From Roseicella frigidaeris (lineage in GTDB: Bacteria; Pseudomonadota; Alphaproteobacteria; Acetobacterales; Acetobacteraceae): 64,000 bases of DNA. The translations under genes and the position numbers were made by a program. Location of the stretch: the NCBI RefSeq assembly GCF_003258945.1, contig NZ_QLIX01000018.1, forward strand, positions 1 to 64,000, in the 5' to 3' direction. The notes beneath the pieces were generated by a model. That model was given only the letters and a program-made list of their open reading frames with translations. It was not told where the DNA came from and did no database searches. Positions 1 through 9,454 of the stretch are shown here, piece by piece (the first letter of the stretch is position 1; the number at the start of each line of letters is the position of its first letter).

Positions 1-66
1 GCGACAACAAACCCTACGCCCCAGCCTAAAACACCACATTCACACAAAAGACAGTTGCTTGGCTTC

Positions 67-122
67 GCCGCATGTGCGGCGGCGCCCGTTCGGGCGCTCG
101 GCATGAAGGGAGTATTCATGCC
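67..122. terminator. Three consecutive hairpins downstream of rmuC
   Basis: Three perfect inverted repeats lie in a row: GCCGCA/TGCGGC (67-72, 75-80), GCGCCCG/CGGGCGC (82-88, 91-97) and GGCATGAA/TTCATGCC (100-107, 115-122). They sit just past the rmuC stop codon when read on the minus strand, so a transcription-end role is inferred. There is no clear T-tract. Part of the block recurs at 26762-26813. Confidence 0.5.
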
Positions 123-129
123 GCCGGTA

Positions 130-1161
130 TCACTCGGCGGCGCGCGCCACCGGCGCCTCCGCCAGCTCGACCGCCTCGATCCGCGCCCCGGCCGCGGTGA
201 TCTTCTGCGCCGTGATCTCGATCCCCTGCACATCCGTCTGCATCTCGGCGAAATGCCGCTTCAGGCTGGCGACCCGGCGATCGAGCCGCCCCGTCTCCTC
301 GGCCAGCCGCGCCACCTCGCGCCGGAGGTGCTGCGCCTCGGAGCGCAGCCGGACATCGCGCATCAGCGCCCGCATGGCGCCGAGCACCGCCCAGAGCGTG
401 CCGGGCGAGACGAGATAGACGCCGCGCCGCGCCGCCTCGGCCACCAGCGGTCCGAAGAGGGCGTGCAGATCGGCATGCAGCGCCTCGGAGGGGAGGAAGA
501 TCAGCGCCCCCTCGGCGGTCTCGCCGGGGCAGACATATTTGCGGGCGACGTCGTCGACATGCTTGCGGATATCACCCGCCATGCGGCGTTCGGCCGCGGC
601 GCGGGCGGCCTCGTCCGGGGCCCGGCGCAGCGCCTGCCAGGCCTCGAGCGGGAATTTGCTGTCGATGGCGATGGGGCCGGGCGGGAAGGGCAGCCGGATC
701 AGCGCGTCGCAGCGGGTGCCGTTGGAGAGGCCGTGCTGCCAGGCCCAGCCCTCGGCCGGCAGCCGGTCGGCCAGCATGTCGCGGAGCTGCACCTCGCCGA
801 AGGCGCCGCGCGCCTGCTTGTTGCCGAGGATGCCGGCCAGCGTCGTCACCTGCCCGCCCAGCGCCTCGATATTGGCGCGCGCCGCGTCGATCACCGCCAG
901 CCGCTCATGGATGCGGCGGGCGCTCTCCTGGGTGCGCTCGGCGCTCTCGGCCAGCGTCCGGCCGAGCCGCTCGTTCTGCGCCGCCACGGCCTGGTCCAGC
1001 CGGTCTGAGAGCGCCTCCATGCGCTCGGCCAGCAGCAGCACCCCCTCCCCGCTACCGCCGCCGCCCTGGGGCCGGACGGCGAGCGCGATGGCTCCGGCCA
1101 GCAGCGCGCCGGCAAGCCCGGCGGCCAGCGGCACCAGCAGCGGCAGCAGCCAATCGGGCAA
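130..1161 (-). CDS. rmuC: DNA recombination protein RmuC
   Basis: This is an RmuC-family protein of 343 residues, a putative membrane-anchored nuclease-like factor that limits rearrangements at inverted repeats. An N-terminal hydrophobic segment (about residues 5-30) is followed by a coiled coil with heptad-like Ala/Glu/Arg stretches and then the conserved core, including GAFGEVQLRDML and the IDSKFPLEAW motif of the restriction-endonuclease-like fold. The reading frame stays open far upstream without an ATG. I chose the TTG at 1161 because a GGGGGAGG ribosome-binding site lies about 5 bases before it and the hydrophobic anchor follows at once. The carbonic anhydrase gene lies upstream on the same strand. 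The family call is secure and the start is inferred. Confidence 0.88.
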   Translation of the reverse strand: MPDWLLPLLVPLAAGLAGALLAGAIALAVRPQGGGGSGEGVLLLAERMEALSDRLDQAVAAQNERLGRTLAESAERTQESARRIHERLAVIDAARANIEALGGQVTTLAGILGNKQARGAFGEVQLRDMLADRLPAEGWAWQHGLSNGTRCDALIRLPFPPGPIAIDSKFPLEAWQALRRAPDEAARAAAERRMAGDIRKHVDDVARKYVCPGETAEGALIFLPSEALHADLHALFGPLVAEAARRGVYLVSPGTLWAVLGAMRALMRDVRLRSEAQHLRREVARLAEETGRLDRRVASLKRHFAEMQTDVQGIEITAQKITAAGARIEAVELAEAPVARAAE

Positions 1162-1212
1162 GGCGCCCTCCCCCGGATCGTCCCGCCGCGGCTCCCCCGA
1201 GTCGCGGCCTTC

Positions 1213-1229
1213 CGCAATGTCGCATTGCG
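1213..1229. terminator. Small hairpin between the carbonic anhydrase gene and rmuC
   Basis: A perfect 7-bp inverted repeat CGCAATG/CATTGCG with a 3-base loop lies between the two minus-strand genes. No T-run follows it, so a terminator or processing role is only inferred. Confidence 0.3.
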
Positions 1230-1265
1230 CGAAGCCCGGGGGCCAGTCTCGCGGCGTCGTCGGGA

Positions 1266-1880
1266 TCAGCGCTCGGGCGGCGCGAAGCGGCCATCCGGCT
1301 GCAGCAGCACCAGCCTTCCGGTCGCCACGCCGAAATGCGCGCCGTGCAGGGTCAGCCGCCCGGCCGCCACGGCCTCCGCCACCCAGGGGAAGGTCATCAG
1401 GTTGGCGAGGGAGATGCGCACCGCCTCCTGCTCGCCGACCTCCTGCCGCGCCTCCGGATCGTCGCAGGCGAGCGCCACCCGGCGGGCGCCCTCGGCGATG
1501 CTGATCCAGCCGGCGACGAAATCCCCGGCCGCCGGCGGCACGCCCTCGATCAGCGCCTTCACGCCGCCGCAGAGGGCATGGCCCATGACCACCAGCGCCC
1601 GCACCCCGAGGACGCGCACGGCGAACTCCACCGCGGCGCTGGTGCCGTGGAAGGCGGCATCCGGCATGTAGGGCGGCACCAGATTGGCCACGTTGCGCAC
1701 CACGAAGAGCTCGCCCGGCCCGGCCGAGAAGATCATCTGCGGATCGACCCGGCTGTCGGAGCAGGCGATCACCATGGTCTGCGGCCGCTGCCCCTGCGCC
1801 GCCAATTCCTCGAACCGCGCCTTCTCGCGCGGCCAGGTCTCGGCGCGGAACCGCCGGTAGCCCCCGATCAGCCTTTCCAT
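1266..1880 (-). CDS. can: Beta-class carbonic anhydrase
   Basis: This 204-residue protein interconverts CO2 and bicarbonate. The zinc ligands and catalytic dyad are visible: C40-S-D42-S-R44 in the CSDSRVDP motif, and H101 and C104 in GHALCGG. Length fits the bacterial beta class. The ATG at 1880 follows a GGAGAGGG ribosome-binding site and gives the usual short N-terminus; an in-frame extension upstream has no family similarity. It is cytoplasmic and probably supplies bicarbonate for carboxylases. Its place before rmuC on the same strand allows co-transcription, although a small hairpin separates them. Confidence 0.93.
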   Translation of the reverse strand: MERLIGGYRRFRAETWPREKARFEELAAQGQRPQTMVIACSDSRVDPQMIFSAGPGELFVVRNVANLVPPYMPDAAFHGTSAAVEFAVRVLGVRALVVMGHALCGGVKALIEGVPPAAGDFVAGWISIAEGARRVALACDDPEARQEVGEQEAVRISLANLMTFPWVAEAVAAGRLTLHGAHFGVATGRLVLLQPDGRFAPPER

Positions 1881-2024
1881 GCCCTGCCCTCTCCACACCG
1901 GCCGGCCCGGCGCCAGGCCGGCCGCCCCATGCCAGAACGATGCCGCGCAACGACCCCCGCCGCCCCTGCCGGCAAAGCCCGACGGCGAGTCCGGTTCCCG
2001 GACGGCCGATTGGGAGGCCGCCAC

Positions 2025-2126
2025 CCGTTGCCCTGCCGCGGCTCCGCCGCGGCAGGCTGTGACGCATCTCGGGCCCGGAGCGACTCACGGCCCCCCACGG
2101 CGTCGCGCAGCGACGTCGTGGGGATG
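2025..2126 (-). repeat. 102-bp two-hairpin intergenic repeat, copy A
   Basis: Read on the minus strand this matches 54987-55089 on the plus strand over about 102 bp. It contains the same 11-bp stem CCTGCCGCGGC/GCCGCGGCAGG (2032-2042, 2046-2056; loop tcc here, caa in the other copy) and the same CCCCACGACGTCGCTGCGCG hairpin half. It starts 3 bases past the purH stop codon, so it may end purH transcripts. Confidence 0.75.
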
Positions 2127-2129
2127 CAA

Positions 2130-3707
2130 TTAGTGCCGGAAATGCCGCATGCCGGTGAAGACCATGGCGAGCCCCGCCTTGTCGGCGGCGGCGATCACCT
2201 CGGCATCGCGGATGCTGCCGCCCGGCTGGATCACCGCCGTCACCCCCGCCGCCGCCGCCGTCTCCAGCCCGTCGGCGAAGGGGAAGAAGGCGTCCGAGGC
2301 AACGACCGAGCCCTTGGCCAGCGGCTCCGGCAACCCGGCCGCCTTGGCCGCCGCCTCGCTCTTCCAGGCGGCGATGCGGCTGCTCTCGACCCGATTCATC
2401 TGCCCCGCGCCGATGCCGACCGTCGCCATCCCCTTGGCATAGACGATGGCGTTCGACTTCACATGCTTGCAGACGCGGAAGGCGAAGAGCAGGTCCTCCA
2501 GCTCCTGCGGCGTCGGCGCGCGCTGCGTCACCACCTTCAACGCCTCGGCCGCGACCCGGCCGGCATCGCGCGACTGCGCCAGGAAGCCGCCGGCGACCGA
2601 ACGGACGGTCAGGCCCGGCGCCGCCGGATCGGGCATGGCGCCGGTCAGCAGCAGGCGGAGATTCTTCTTCCGGGCGAAGACCGCCTGCGCCGCCGCGTCG
2701 GCATCGGGGGCGACCACCACCTCGGTGAAGATGGCGGCGATCTTCTCCGCCGCCGCGGCATCCAGCGGCCGGTTGGCGGCGACGATGCCGCCGAAGGCCG
2801 AGACCGGGTCGCAGCGCAGCGCCGCATCCCAGGCGCTGGCGAGGTCATCGGCGATGGCGACGCCGCAGGGATTGGCGTGCTTGACGATGACGATGGCCGG
2901 GCGCTCGAACTCGGCGACGCATTCGAAGGCGGCGTCGGTGTCGTTCAGGTTGTTGTAGGAAAGCTCCTTGCCCTGCACCTGCCGCGCCGTGGCGATGCCC
3001 GGCCGGTTGCTGCCATCGAGGTAGAAGCCCGCCTGCTGGTGCGGGTTCTCGCCGTAGCGCAGCGTCTGCTTCAGGATGCCGGCGAAGGCGAGGCGCGGCG
3101 GGAAGGCCTCGCCGAGCTGGCCGGCGAACCAGGTGCTGATGGCCGCGTCATAGGCCGCGGTCCGGGCATAGGCGGCGGCGGCGAGGCGCTTGCGGGTCGC
3201 CAGGCTGGTGCCGCCCTCGGCCGCGATCTCCGCCTGCACCTCGGCGAATTGCGCCGGCTCGGTCAGCACCACGACATGCGCATGGTTCTTCGCCGCCGAG
3301 CGGAGCATCGCCGGGCCGCCGATATCGATGTTCTCGATGCAGTCCTCGTAGCCGGCGCCCTTCGCCACCGTCGCCTCGAAGGGGTAGAGGTTCACCGCCA
3401 CCAGATCGATCGGCGCGATGGCGTGCTGCTGCATCTCCGCCTGGTGCGCCGGCAGGTCGCGCCGGCCGAGCAGCCCGCCATGCACCTGCGGCACCAGCGT
3501 CTTCACCCGCCCGTCCAGGATCTCCGGGAAGCCGGTATGCTCGGAGACGTCCTTCACCGGGATGCCCGCCTCGCGCAGCGCCTTGGCGGTGCCACCGGTC
3601 GAGAGGATCTCGGCACCCTGGCCGGCGAGGAAGCGGGCGAATTCCACCAGCCCGGTTTTGTCGGAGACGGAGAGAAGCGCGCGGCGGACGGGGACGGGAT
3701 CGGTCAT
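2130..3707 (-). CDS. purH: Bifunctional AICAR transformylase / IMP cyclohydrolase PurH
   Basis: This 525-residue cytoplasmic enzyme performs the last two steps of purine synthesis: formyl transfer from 10-formyl-THF to AICAR, then cyclisation to IMP. The N-terminal MGS-like cyclohydrolase domain carries [14 protein letters not shown] and the [11 protein letters not shown] phosphate-binding segment. The transformylase domain carries [20 protein letters not shown] and [11 protein letters not shown]. Length is normal. The ATG at 3707 was chosen because [19 protein letters not shown] is the standard N-terminus. In many alphaproteobacteria purH directly follows rpe and a heparinase II/III gene. 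Here an aldo/keto reductase gene and an opposite-strand glycosyltransferase gene intervene. Confidence 0.97.
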   Translation of the reverse strand: MTDPVPVRRALLSVSDKTGLVEFARFLAGQGAEILSTGGTAKALREAGIPVKDVSEHTGFPEILDGRVKTLVPQVHGGLLGRRDLPAHQAEMQQHAIAPIDLVAVNLYPFEATVAKGAGYEDCIENIDIGGPAMLRSAAKNHAHVVVLTEPAQFAEVQAEIAAEGGTSLATRKRLAAAAYARTAAYDAAISTWFAGQLGEAFPPRLAFAGILKQTLRYGENPHQQAGFYLDGSNRPGIATARQVQGKELSYNNLNDTDAAFECVAEFERPAIVIVKHANPCGVAIADDLASAWDAALRCDPVSAFGGIVAANRPLDAAAAEKIAAIFTEVVVAPDADAAAQAVFARKKNLRLLLTGAMPDPAAPGLTVRSVAGGFLAQSRDAGRVAAEALKVVTQRAPTPQELEDLLFAFRVCKHVKSNAIVYAKGMATVGIGAGQMNRVESSRIAAWKSEAAAKAAGLPEPLAKGSVVASDAFFPFADGLETAAAAGVTAVIQPGGSIRDAEVIAAADKAGLAMVFTGMRHFRH

Positions 3708-3811
3708 CGGGGGCACTCCGGATCGGGCGCGGCATACTGCCGGAGCCCGGACCTCGGCAACCTCGCCCCCGCAACCTCGCCCCCGGCATGCTCCCTTGCG
3801 CCGCGCGCGGG

Positions 3812-4795
3812 TCAGGGCGTCGGCGCCTCCGGCGGCAGCAGCCCCGCCGCCCTCATCGCCGGCCAGAGCGCCGGCGGGATCGGGGCGCGCATCAGCGCCG
3901 CATTCGCCCGCACCTGCCCCGGCTCGACCGCGCCGGGGATGACGGCGGCGACGGCCGGATGCGCGGCGGCGAATTGCAGCGCCGCGGCGCGCAGGTCGAC
4001 GCCGTGGCGGGCGCAGAGCGCGGCCAGCCGGTCCCGGGCCGCGACGCGCTCCGGCGGCGCCTCGCGGTAGTCGAAGGTGCCGCCGCCGGCGAGCAGGCCG
4101 GAATTGTACGGCCCGCCGATGACGACGGAGACGCCGCGCCGCAGGCAGGCCGGCAGCAGGGCGGCGAGCGCCCCCTGGTCGAGCAGGGTGTAGCGGCCGG
4201 CGATGAGGAAGAGGTCGGGATCGGCCCGCTCCAGCGCCCGCAGGCAGGCCTCGGGCCGGTTCACGCCGAGCCCCCAGGCGCGGATGGTGCCCGCCTCGCG
4301 CAGCCGGGTGAGGGCCCGGGCGGCGCCGGCCATCGCCGCGTCGAAGACCCGCTCCCACTCCGCGCCATGCGTGTCCTCGGCGATGTCGTGGATCAGGGCG
4401 ATGTCGATGCGGGCGAGGCCGAGGCGCTGCAGGCTGTCCTCCACCGAGCGCAGGGCCGCATCGGCGGAATAGTCGTACTCCACCCGGAAGGGCAGCGGGT
4501 CGCGGAACATGCGGTAGTCGCGCGGCGCCGCCGGATCGGGGCGCAGCATCCGGCCGACCTTGGTCGAGAGCACGTAGTCCTCGCGCGGGCGCTGCCGCAG
4601 CATATGGCCGAAGCGGTGCTCGGAGAGGCCGGCGCCGTAATGCGGCGCGGTGTCGTAGAAGCGGATGCCGCTCTCCCAGGCGGCCTCCAGCACCGCCTCG
4701 GCGGTCGCCTCCGGGATCGGGGCGAACATGTTGCCGAGCGGCGCGCCGCCGAGGCCGAGCGGCCCCGGCGGGCGGAAGCGGGCGGTGTCGGGCAT
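3812..4795 (-). CDS. Aldo/keto reductase, D-threo-aldose (L-fucose) dehydrogenase-like
   Basis: This 327-residue aldo/keto reductase has the family Asp-Tyr-Lys-His tetrad in [21 protein letters not shown] and IDIALIHDI. The DTAPHYG...SEHRFG pattern and the C-terminal [11 protein letters not shown] region resemble D-threo-aldose 1-dehydrogenase, L-fucose dehydrogenase and pyridoxal 4-dehydrogenase. It probably oxidises an aldose or related aldehyde with NAD(P)+; the substrate cannot be read from sequence. It is cytoplasmic with no signal peptide. It sits alone on the minus strand, 104 bases from purH and divergent from the glycosyltransferase gene. Confidence 0.82.
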   Translation of the reverse strand: MPDTARFRPPGPLGLGGAPLGNMFAPIPEATAEAVLEAAWESGIRFYDTAPHYGAGLSEHRFGHMLRQRPREDYVLSTKVGRMLRPDPAAPRDYRMFRDPLPFRVEYDYSADAALRSVEDSLQRLGLARIDIALIHDIAEDTHGAEWERVFDAAMAGAARALTRLREAGTIRAWGLGVNRPEACLRALERADPDLFLIAGRYTLLDQGALAALLPACLRRGVSVVIGGPYNSGLLAGGGTFDYREAPPERVAARDRLAALCARHGVDLRAAALQFAAAHPAVAAVIPGAVEPGQVRANAALMRAPIPPALWPAMRAAGLLPPEAPTP

Positions 4796-4935
4796 CGGGC
4801 GTTCCTCGGTGCTTGTCGGCCGAGGGGAGGCCGCTTCCCGCCCAGTCGCAAGCCCTGCCCTGCCCCCTGGCTTCCTGGCGCCCTGTCGGCGTGATATCGC
4901 CCCACCTTCCCCCCCACCGGAAGGCAGCGCGCCGC

Positions 4936-6060
4936 GTGAAGGTCGCCCAGGTCGTCAACGTCGATTTCGCCCTGCGGCATTTCCTGTTGCCGCTGATGCG
5001 CGGCGCGCGCGAGCGCGGGCATGAGGTGGTCGGGCTCTGCGCCGAGGGGCCGCTGCTCGACCTGCCGCGGCAGGAGGGGTTCCGCATCATCCCGGTGCCG
5101 ATGGCCCGCTCGCTGAACCCGCTCGCCCAGCTTCGTGCCTTCCGCGCCCTGCGGCGCATCCTGCGCGAGGAGGGGTTCGACCTGGTGCACGGCCATATGC
5201 CGATCAGCGGCTTGCTGGCGCGCTTCGCCGCCCGGCTGGTCCGGCGCGGCGATGGCAGGCCACGCATCGCCTATACCTGCCACGGCTTCCTCTTCAACCA
5301 GCCCGGCCCGGCCTGGCGGCGCGCGCTCTCCCTGGCGCTGGAGCGCGCGGCCGGCCGCATCACCGACATCTTCCTCACCGTCAGCGAGGAGGAGGCGGCG
5401 GATGCGAAGCGGCGCGGCCTCCATCCGCACCCGGTCGCGGTCGGCAACGGCCGCGACCCGTCCCGCTTCCACCCCGATGCCGCGGCGCGGGCGGCGCTGC
5501 GGGCCGAGCTCGGCGCCGGAGAGGAGGATTGCGTCGTCATCGCCGTCTCGCGGCTGGTGCGGCACAAGGGCTATCACGAGCTGCTGGCGGCGCTGCGCGA
5601 CACGCCGCCGCACTGCGTCCTGTGGGTGGTGGGCGAGCGGCTGCCCACCGACCATGGCGAGGATCTGGAGCCGCTCTTCGCCGCGGCCGCGGCGGCACTC
5701 GGCCCGCGGCTGCGCCGCCTCGGCTACCGCACCGACGTGGCGCAGCTGCTGGCGGCGGCCGATGTCTTCGCCCTGCCCTCGCATTTCGAGGGGCTGCCCA
5801 TGTCGGTGATCGAGGCGATGCTCTGCGGCCTGCCGGTGGTCAGCACCGATATCAGCGGGCCGCGGGAGATGGTGGTGCCGGACGAGACCGGGCTGCTGGT
5901 GCCGCCGGCCGAGGCGGCGCCGCTGGCCGCGGCGCTCCGCCGCCTGGCCGGTGATCCGGCGGCGCGGGCCCGCATGGGCGCGGCCGGCCGCGCCCGGGCG
6001 CTCGAACGCTACACCGAGGCGAAGGTGGTGGGGCGGACGCTCGACCTGCTGGGGCTTTGA
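4936..6060 (+). CDS. Glycosyltransferase family 4 protein
   Basis: This 374-residue GT-B fold glycosyltransferase has an N-terminal acceptor domain ([15 protein letters not shown], then [17 protein letters not shown]) and a C-terminal GT4 donor domain. The latter shows [15 protein letters not shown], the [16 protein letters not shown] segment with the E-x7-E signature, and GLLVPP. It probably transfers a sugar from a nucleotide donor to a surface polysaccharide or lipid carrier. I start it at GTG 4936, just before [10 protein letters not shown], because the upstream in-frame extension is Pro/Arg-rich and unlike the family; a GGAAGG site lies about 12 bases away. It is the only plus-strand gene in this block and no other polysaccharide gene is adjacent. 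Confidence 0.85.
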   Translation: MKVAQVVNVDFALRHFLLPLMRGARERGHEVVGLCAEGPLLDLPRQEGFRIIPVPMARSLNPLAQLRAFRALRRILREEGFDLVHGHMPISGLLARFAARLVRRGDGRPRIAYTCHGFLFNQPGPAWRRALSLALERAAGRITDIFLTVSEEEAADAKRRGLHPHPVAVGNGRDPSRFHPDAAARAALRAELGAGEEDCVVIAVSRLVRHKGYHELLAALRDTPPHCVLWVVGERLPTDHGEDLEPLFAAAAAALGPRLRRLGYRTDVAQLLAAADVFALPSHFEGLPMSVIEAMLCGLPVVSTDISGPREMVVPDETGLLVPPAEAAPLAAALRRLAGDPAARARMGAAGRARALERYTEAKVVGRTLDLLGL

Positions 6061-6087
6061 GACGGGCCGCCTCGCCGCGGGCCGGCC

Positions 6088-7737
6088 TCAGCCCTCCCCG
6101 GGATCGCCGGCGCCGGCCTGCACGCGGCCGATCGCCCATTGCACCGTGGTGGTCTGCGGCTCGGCGGTGAGGACCACCTGCCGGGCCCGGCGCGGCTCGC
6201 TGCCGCCGAGATAGAGGCTGTCCTCGAGCGCCAGCTTCGCTCCCTTCACGCGCAGCCGCCAGACCTGGCTGGAGGGCAGCTTCAGCAGCACCGCCTGCTC
6301 CTCCGGCTGCGGCGTGGCGACGACGGCGGGGTGCAGGTGGAAGCGGACCAGGAAGGCGGGCACCGGCGCATCCGCCTCGGCCATCTCGACCAGGTCCTCG
6401 CCGCGCAGGTCGTTGCCCTCGCGGTCGAGATAGAGGCGGCGGCGATGCGTGGCGCCGAAGGGCTTGCGCCAGCCGTCATGCGTCGCATCCAGCCATTGCG
6501 CGCCATCGGCCTCCTGCCGGTCGGCCTCGACCCGCTCGGGGTGCCGGCCGAGGCCTTCCTCCTTCAGCTCGCTGCTGTTGGTCTCGGCGAGCACCAGGGT
6601 GGAATGCGCCGCCGTTGCCCGCAGCGCGTCGCGCCAATCCGCCTCGGCGGCCGGCGCCGCGCCGCAATTGACGATGACCCGGTCGCGGCCGACCGACATC
6701 TCGAAGGAGAGCGTGCCGGCATGGGCGAAGCGGTCGGCACCGCGCGGCAGGCCGGTCTGGCCGTCCCGGGCCCGGCCGGGCGGCGGCGGCCCGGCATCGG
6801 CGATAACCAGGGTGCGGCCGGCCTGCAGCCGGTGGAAGCCGCTCTCCTCCAGCAGCAGCGGCGCCCGGCCGCGCGCCTGGCCCTGGGTGAGCACGAGGTC
6901 GACGAGGCCGGCCCCGTCCTCGCGCGTGCCGTTGAACTGGGCGAGGCCGCCATCGCCATGCCGGAAGAGGCGCAGCGCCTGGCCGGCGCGTTCCAGCACG
7001 GTCGAGAGCAGGGCCGGCGCGTTGATACTGGCGCCGTGCAGCAGGTTGCGGATCTCGATCAGGTCCTGCAGCGCCTGCAGGAGCTGCGCCGGGGAGCGCT
7101 CGACATGGCCGCCATCGGGGTGGAATTGCCGCTCCAGCTCGCCGGGCAGGAAGCGGAGCGCCCGGGTCATCCAGGCCTCCTCCTCGAGCGCCACGGCGGC
7201 GGCGATCGCGCCCTTCAGCGTCACCAGGGCGCCGCGGTGCAGCGCCTCGGCCGGCAGGGCGCCGACGACGCCGCGCGCATCCTGGGCGAGGCGGACCAGC
7301 AGCTTGCGGCGGAAGCCGTCCTCGGCGGTCGCCGCCAGGAAATCCCAATGGCCGAGCCAGGCGGAAACCCGGGCAGCCGCCACATCCGGCGCCTGGGCGA
7401 GGATCTCCTGGCCGCCGCGCAGCAGCCAGTCCTCCGTCAGGTCGCGGGCACGCAGCCGGGCGGTGTCGGTGCCGAGGGCCCGGAGGTCGCGCAGCCAGGC
7501 GAAGCCATGCGCCGCCGCGCGCCAGGTCACCGGGCCCGCCTCGGCCTCCCACCCCTCGCCGCCGGGCTCCAGCCTGCGCGTGGTGCCCTGCACCTCGTAC
7601 TCCCCGCGCAGCAGGCGGGCGGCGCGGCCGGCATCGCCTGGCCAGAGGTCGCGGAAGGAGCGCGCCGGCGCCTCCGGCACGCGGACCGGCTTCAGCCCGG
7701 CGATGAAGCGGCGGGTGCCGCGAATCAGGTCACGCAT
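6088..7737 (-). CDS. Heparinase II/III family protein
   Basis: This 549-residue protein has the alpha-helical toroid N-terminal half (RFLPGELERQFHPDGGHVERSPA) and the C-terminal beta-sheet heparinase II/III domain (GRDRVIVNCG, AAHSTLVLAETNSSEL). The family cleaves or binds uronic-acid polysaccharides. In alphaproteobacteria this intracellular-looking version is widespread beside rpe and purH, and its substrate is unknown. No signal peptide is visible. It starts 21 bases after the rpe stop codon, so the two are probably one transcript. The ATG at 7737 begins the conserved MRDLIRGTRRF segment. Confidence 0.87.
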   Translation of the reverse strand: MRDLIRGTRRFIAGLKPVRVPEAPARSFRDLWPGDAGRAARLLRGEYEVQGTTRRLEPGGEGWEAEAGPVTWRAAAHGFAWLRDLRALGTDTARLRARDLTEDWLLRGGQEILAQAPDVAAARVSAWLGHWDFLAATAEDGFRRKLLVRLAQDARGVVGALPAEALHRGALVTLKGAIAAAVALEEEAWMTRALRFLPGELERQFHPDGGHVERSPAQLLQALQDLIEIRNLLHGASINAPALLSTVLERAGQALRLFRHGDGGLAQFNGTREDGAGLVDLVLTQGQARGRAPLLLEESGFHRLQAGRTLVIADAGPPPPGRARDGQTGLPRGADRFAHAGTLSFEMSVGRDRVIVNCGAAPAAEADWRDALRATAAHSTLVLAETNSSELKEEGLGRHPERVEADRQEADGAQWLDATHDGWRKPFGATHRRRLYLDREGNDLRGEDLVEMAEADAPVPAFLVRFHLHPAVVATPQPEEQAVLLKLPSSQVWRLRVKGAKLALEDSLYLGGSEPRRARQVVLTAEPQTTTVQWAIGRVQAGAGDPGEG

Positions 7738-7758
7738 CGGCAGCCCCCGCCAGCCGCA

Positions 7759-8433
7759 TCAGGCGGCACTCCGGATATCCGCAATCGCCCGCGCGTAGTC
7801 GGCGGCGCCGAAGACGGCCGTGCCGGCGACGAGCACATCGGCCCCGGCCTCGATGCAGCGCGCGGCGGTCCGCGCCGTCACGCCGCCATCCACCTCGAGC
7901 GCGACCGGCTGGCCGCCGCGCGCCACATGCGCATCGATCATCTGCCGCAGGCTGGCGATCTTGCCGAGCTGGCTCTCGAGGAAGGACTGGCCGCCGAAGC
8001 CCGGATTGACCGACATCACCAGGATCAGGTCGCAGAGGTCGAGCACGGTCTCCACCGCCGAGACCGGGGTCGCCGGGTTCAGCACCACGCCAGCCTGCTT
8101 GCCGAGGCCGCGGATGGTCTGCAGCGTGCGGTGCAGGTGCGGCCCCGCCTCGGGATGCACGCTGATGAGGTCGGCGCCCGCCTCGGCGAAGGCGGCGAGG
8201 TAGGGATCGGCCGGGGCGATCATCAGATGGACGTCGAAGGGGATGTCCACCTGCCCGCGCAGCGCCTTCACCACCACCGGCCCGAAGCTGATGTTGGGAA
8301 CGAAATGGCCGTCCATGATGTCGAGATGCAGCCAGTCGGCGCCCGCCGCGGCCACGGCCCGCGCCTCCTCGCCGAGGCGGGCGAAATCGGCGGCGAGCAG
8401 GGAGGGCGCGATTCGGATGGGACGGGACGGCAT
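7759..8433 (-). CDS. rpe: Ribulose-phosphate 3-epimerase
   Basis: This 224-residue TIM-barrel enzyme interconverts ribulose 5-phosphate and xylulose 5-phosphate in the pentose phosphate pathway. Visible motifs are [35 protein letters not shown] with metal and catalytic residues, VHLMI, the [10 protein letters not shown] phosphate loop and LEVDGGV. Length is standard and no residue appears to be missing. It is the first gene of the rpe-heparinase pair on the minus strand. Confidence 0.96.
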   Translation of the reverse strand: MPSRPIRIAPSLLAADFARLGEEARAVAAAGADWLHLDIMDGHFVPNISFGPVVVKALRGQVDIPFDVHLMIAPADPYLAAFAEAGADLISVHPEAGPHLHRTLQTIRGLGKQAGVVLNPATPVSAVETVLDLCDLILVMSVNPGFGGQSFLESQLGKIASLRQMIDAHVARGGQPVALEVDGGVTARTAARCIEAGADVLVAGTAVFGAADYARAIADIRSAA

Positions 8434-8561
8434 TGCAGCAGCTTCTAGCGGCGCCGCCAGAGCCCGGGCAAGGCGCGCCGGCCGGGCATCGGCCTACCGG
8501 CGATGCCGGAAGCGTGAGGTGCAGCCGGTTTCCGCCGACCACCCTGTATCCGGCCGCCTTG

Positions 8562-8588
8562 TAGGGAGAAAGCCGTGACGTCTCCCTA
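8562..8588. other. Inverted repeat between rpe and the GntR gene
   Basis: A perfect 8-bp inverted repeat TAGGGAGA/TCTCCCTA with an 11-base loop lies downstream of the GntR gene and upstream of rpe on the minus strand. It could end the GntR transcript or be an rpe leader element. There is no T-tract and the function is unknown. Confidence 0.3.
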
Positions 8589-8623
8589 AGCCGCGCCGAC
8601 GGCACGGCGTCGTCGCGGCGCGT

Positions 8624-9337
8624 TCAGAAATAGGCCGGCGCCTCGGCGCGGATGCGCTCGATCTCGGCGAAGGTGCCGGAGAGATGCCGCCGCAGATGGC
8701 GCTCCGCCAGCGCCGGCTGGCCGGCGATGATCGCATCCGCCAGCGCCGCGTGGTCGGCGACGATCTGCTCCGCCTTGCCCGGGCTCGGCAGGTGCAGCCG
8801 GCGCAGCCGGTCGAGATGGCCGCTGCGGCTGTGGATCAGCTCGCGCAGCCCCGGCACGCCGGCCGCGCCGTAGAGCAGGCCATGGAAGGCCTCATCGGCA
8901 TGGACGAAGCCCTCTTGCTCGCCCTGCGCGCATAGTTCCCGCAGCCGCGCCACCTCGGCGCGCAAGCCGGCGGCCAGCGCCGGGGCGGGCGCGGCGGCCA
9001 GGCGGCGCACGACCTCGACCTCGATGGCCAGGCGCAGGAAATTCGCCTCCCGCGCGCTGGCGAGGTCGATCTTCGCCACCCGCGTCGCGGAATGCGGAAC
9101 GACGTCGATCAGCCCCTCCTCCTGCAGCCGCAGCAGGGCCTCGCGCACCGGCGTCTGGCTGACGCCGAGCCGGGCGGCGAGGGCGGCGCGGGAGAGCACC
9201 GTGCCCGGCGGCAGGGCGAGGGTGATCACCGCCTGGCGCAGGCGCTCATAGGCGATCTCGGCCGCCGAGCGGCGCGGCGCGAGCGGCGCGATCGCCGGCA
9301 GGCCGGTGGCATCGGGGGCGAGGTCGGTCGCGGTCAT
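8624..9337 (-). CDS. GntR-family transcriptional regulator (FadR subfamily)
   Basis: This 237-residue regulator has an N-terminal winged helix (AYERLRQAVITLALPPGTVLSRAALA, then LGVSQTPVREALLRLQEEGLI) and an all-helical FCD ligand-binding domain (LRLAIEVEVVRRLA, DEAFHGLLY, and ADHAALADAIIAG followed by RHLRRHLSGTF). FCD proteins bind metal plus a carboxylic acid. It is divergent from the Bug-dehydratase-aldolase-Bug operon, with only 117 bases between the starts, so it very probably controls that operon and responds to a sugar acid or its breakdown product. The ATG at 9337 gives the normal N-terminal length. Confidence 0.9.
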   Translation of the reverse strand: MTATDLAPDATGLPAIAPLAPRRSAAEIAYERLRQAVITLALPPGTVLSRAALAARLGVSQTPVREALLRLQEEGLIDVVPHSATRVAKIDLASAREANFLRLAIEVEVVRRLAAAPAPALAAGLRAEVARLRELCAQGEQEGFVHADEAFHGLLYGAAGVPGLRELIHSRSGHLDRLRRLHLPSPGKAEQIVADHAALADAIIAGQPALAERHLRRHLSGTFAEIERIRAEAPAYF

Positions 9338-9375
9338 GCGGCGGCACGGTACCAGCCAGGGGAATGCCAGCCAAT

Positions 9376-9422
9376 ATCTTGCTGCCCATGTGAAATCTGA
9401 TATATGGGATCTCAGACAAGAT
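9376..9422 (+). promoter_or_regulatory. Promoter with nested inverted repeats (candidate GntR operator)
   Basis: TTGCTG (9379-9384), 16 bases, then TATATG (9401-9406) form a plausible sigma-70 promoter for the operon starting at 9455. Two inverted repeats overlap it: ATCTTG/CAAGAT (9376-9381, 9417-9422) and TCTGA/TCAGA (9396-9400, 9412-9416). The position between a GntR gene and its likely target suggests operator function, which is inferred. Confidence 0.5.
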
Positions 9423-9454
9423 CGGGCCTGCTCCCGGCCCCCAGGAGGAACTCC

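Noticed and set aside
2130-5267. Apparent 1045-residue fusion upstream of PurH
   Set aside because: The extra 520 residues read out of frame through the aldo/keto reductase gene and are not conserved-looking; purH starts at 3707.
6139-8448. 769-codon plus-strand frame opposite the heparinase gene and rpe
   Set aside because: It is the shadow of two well-conserved genes and has no motif.
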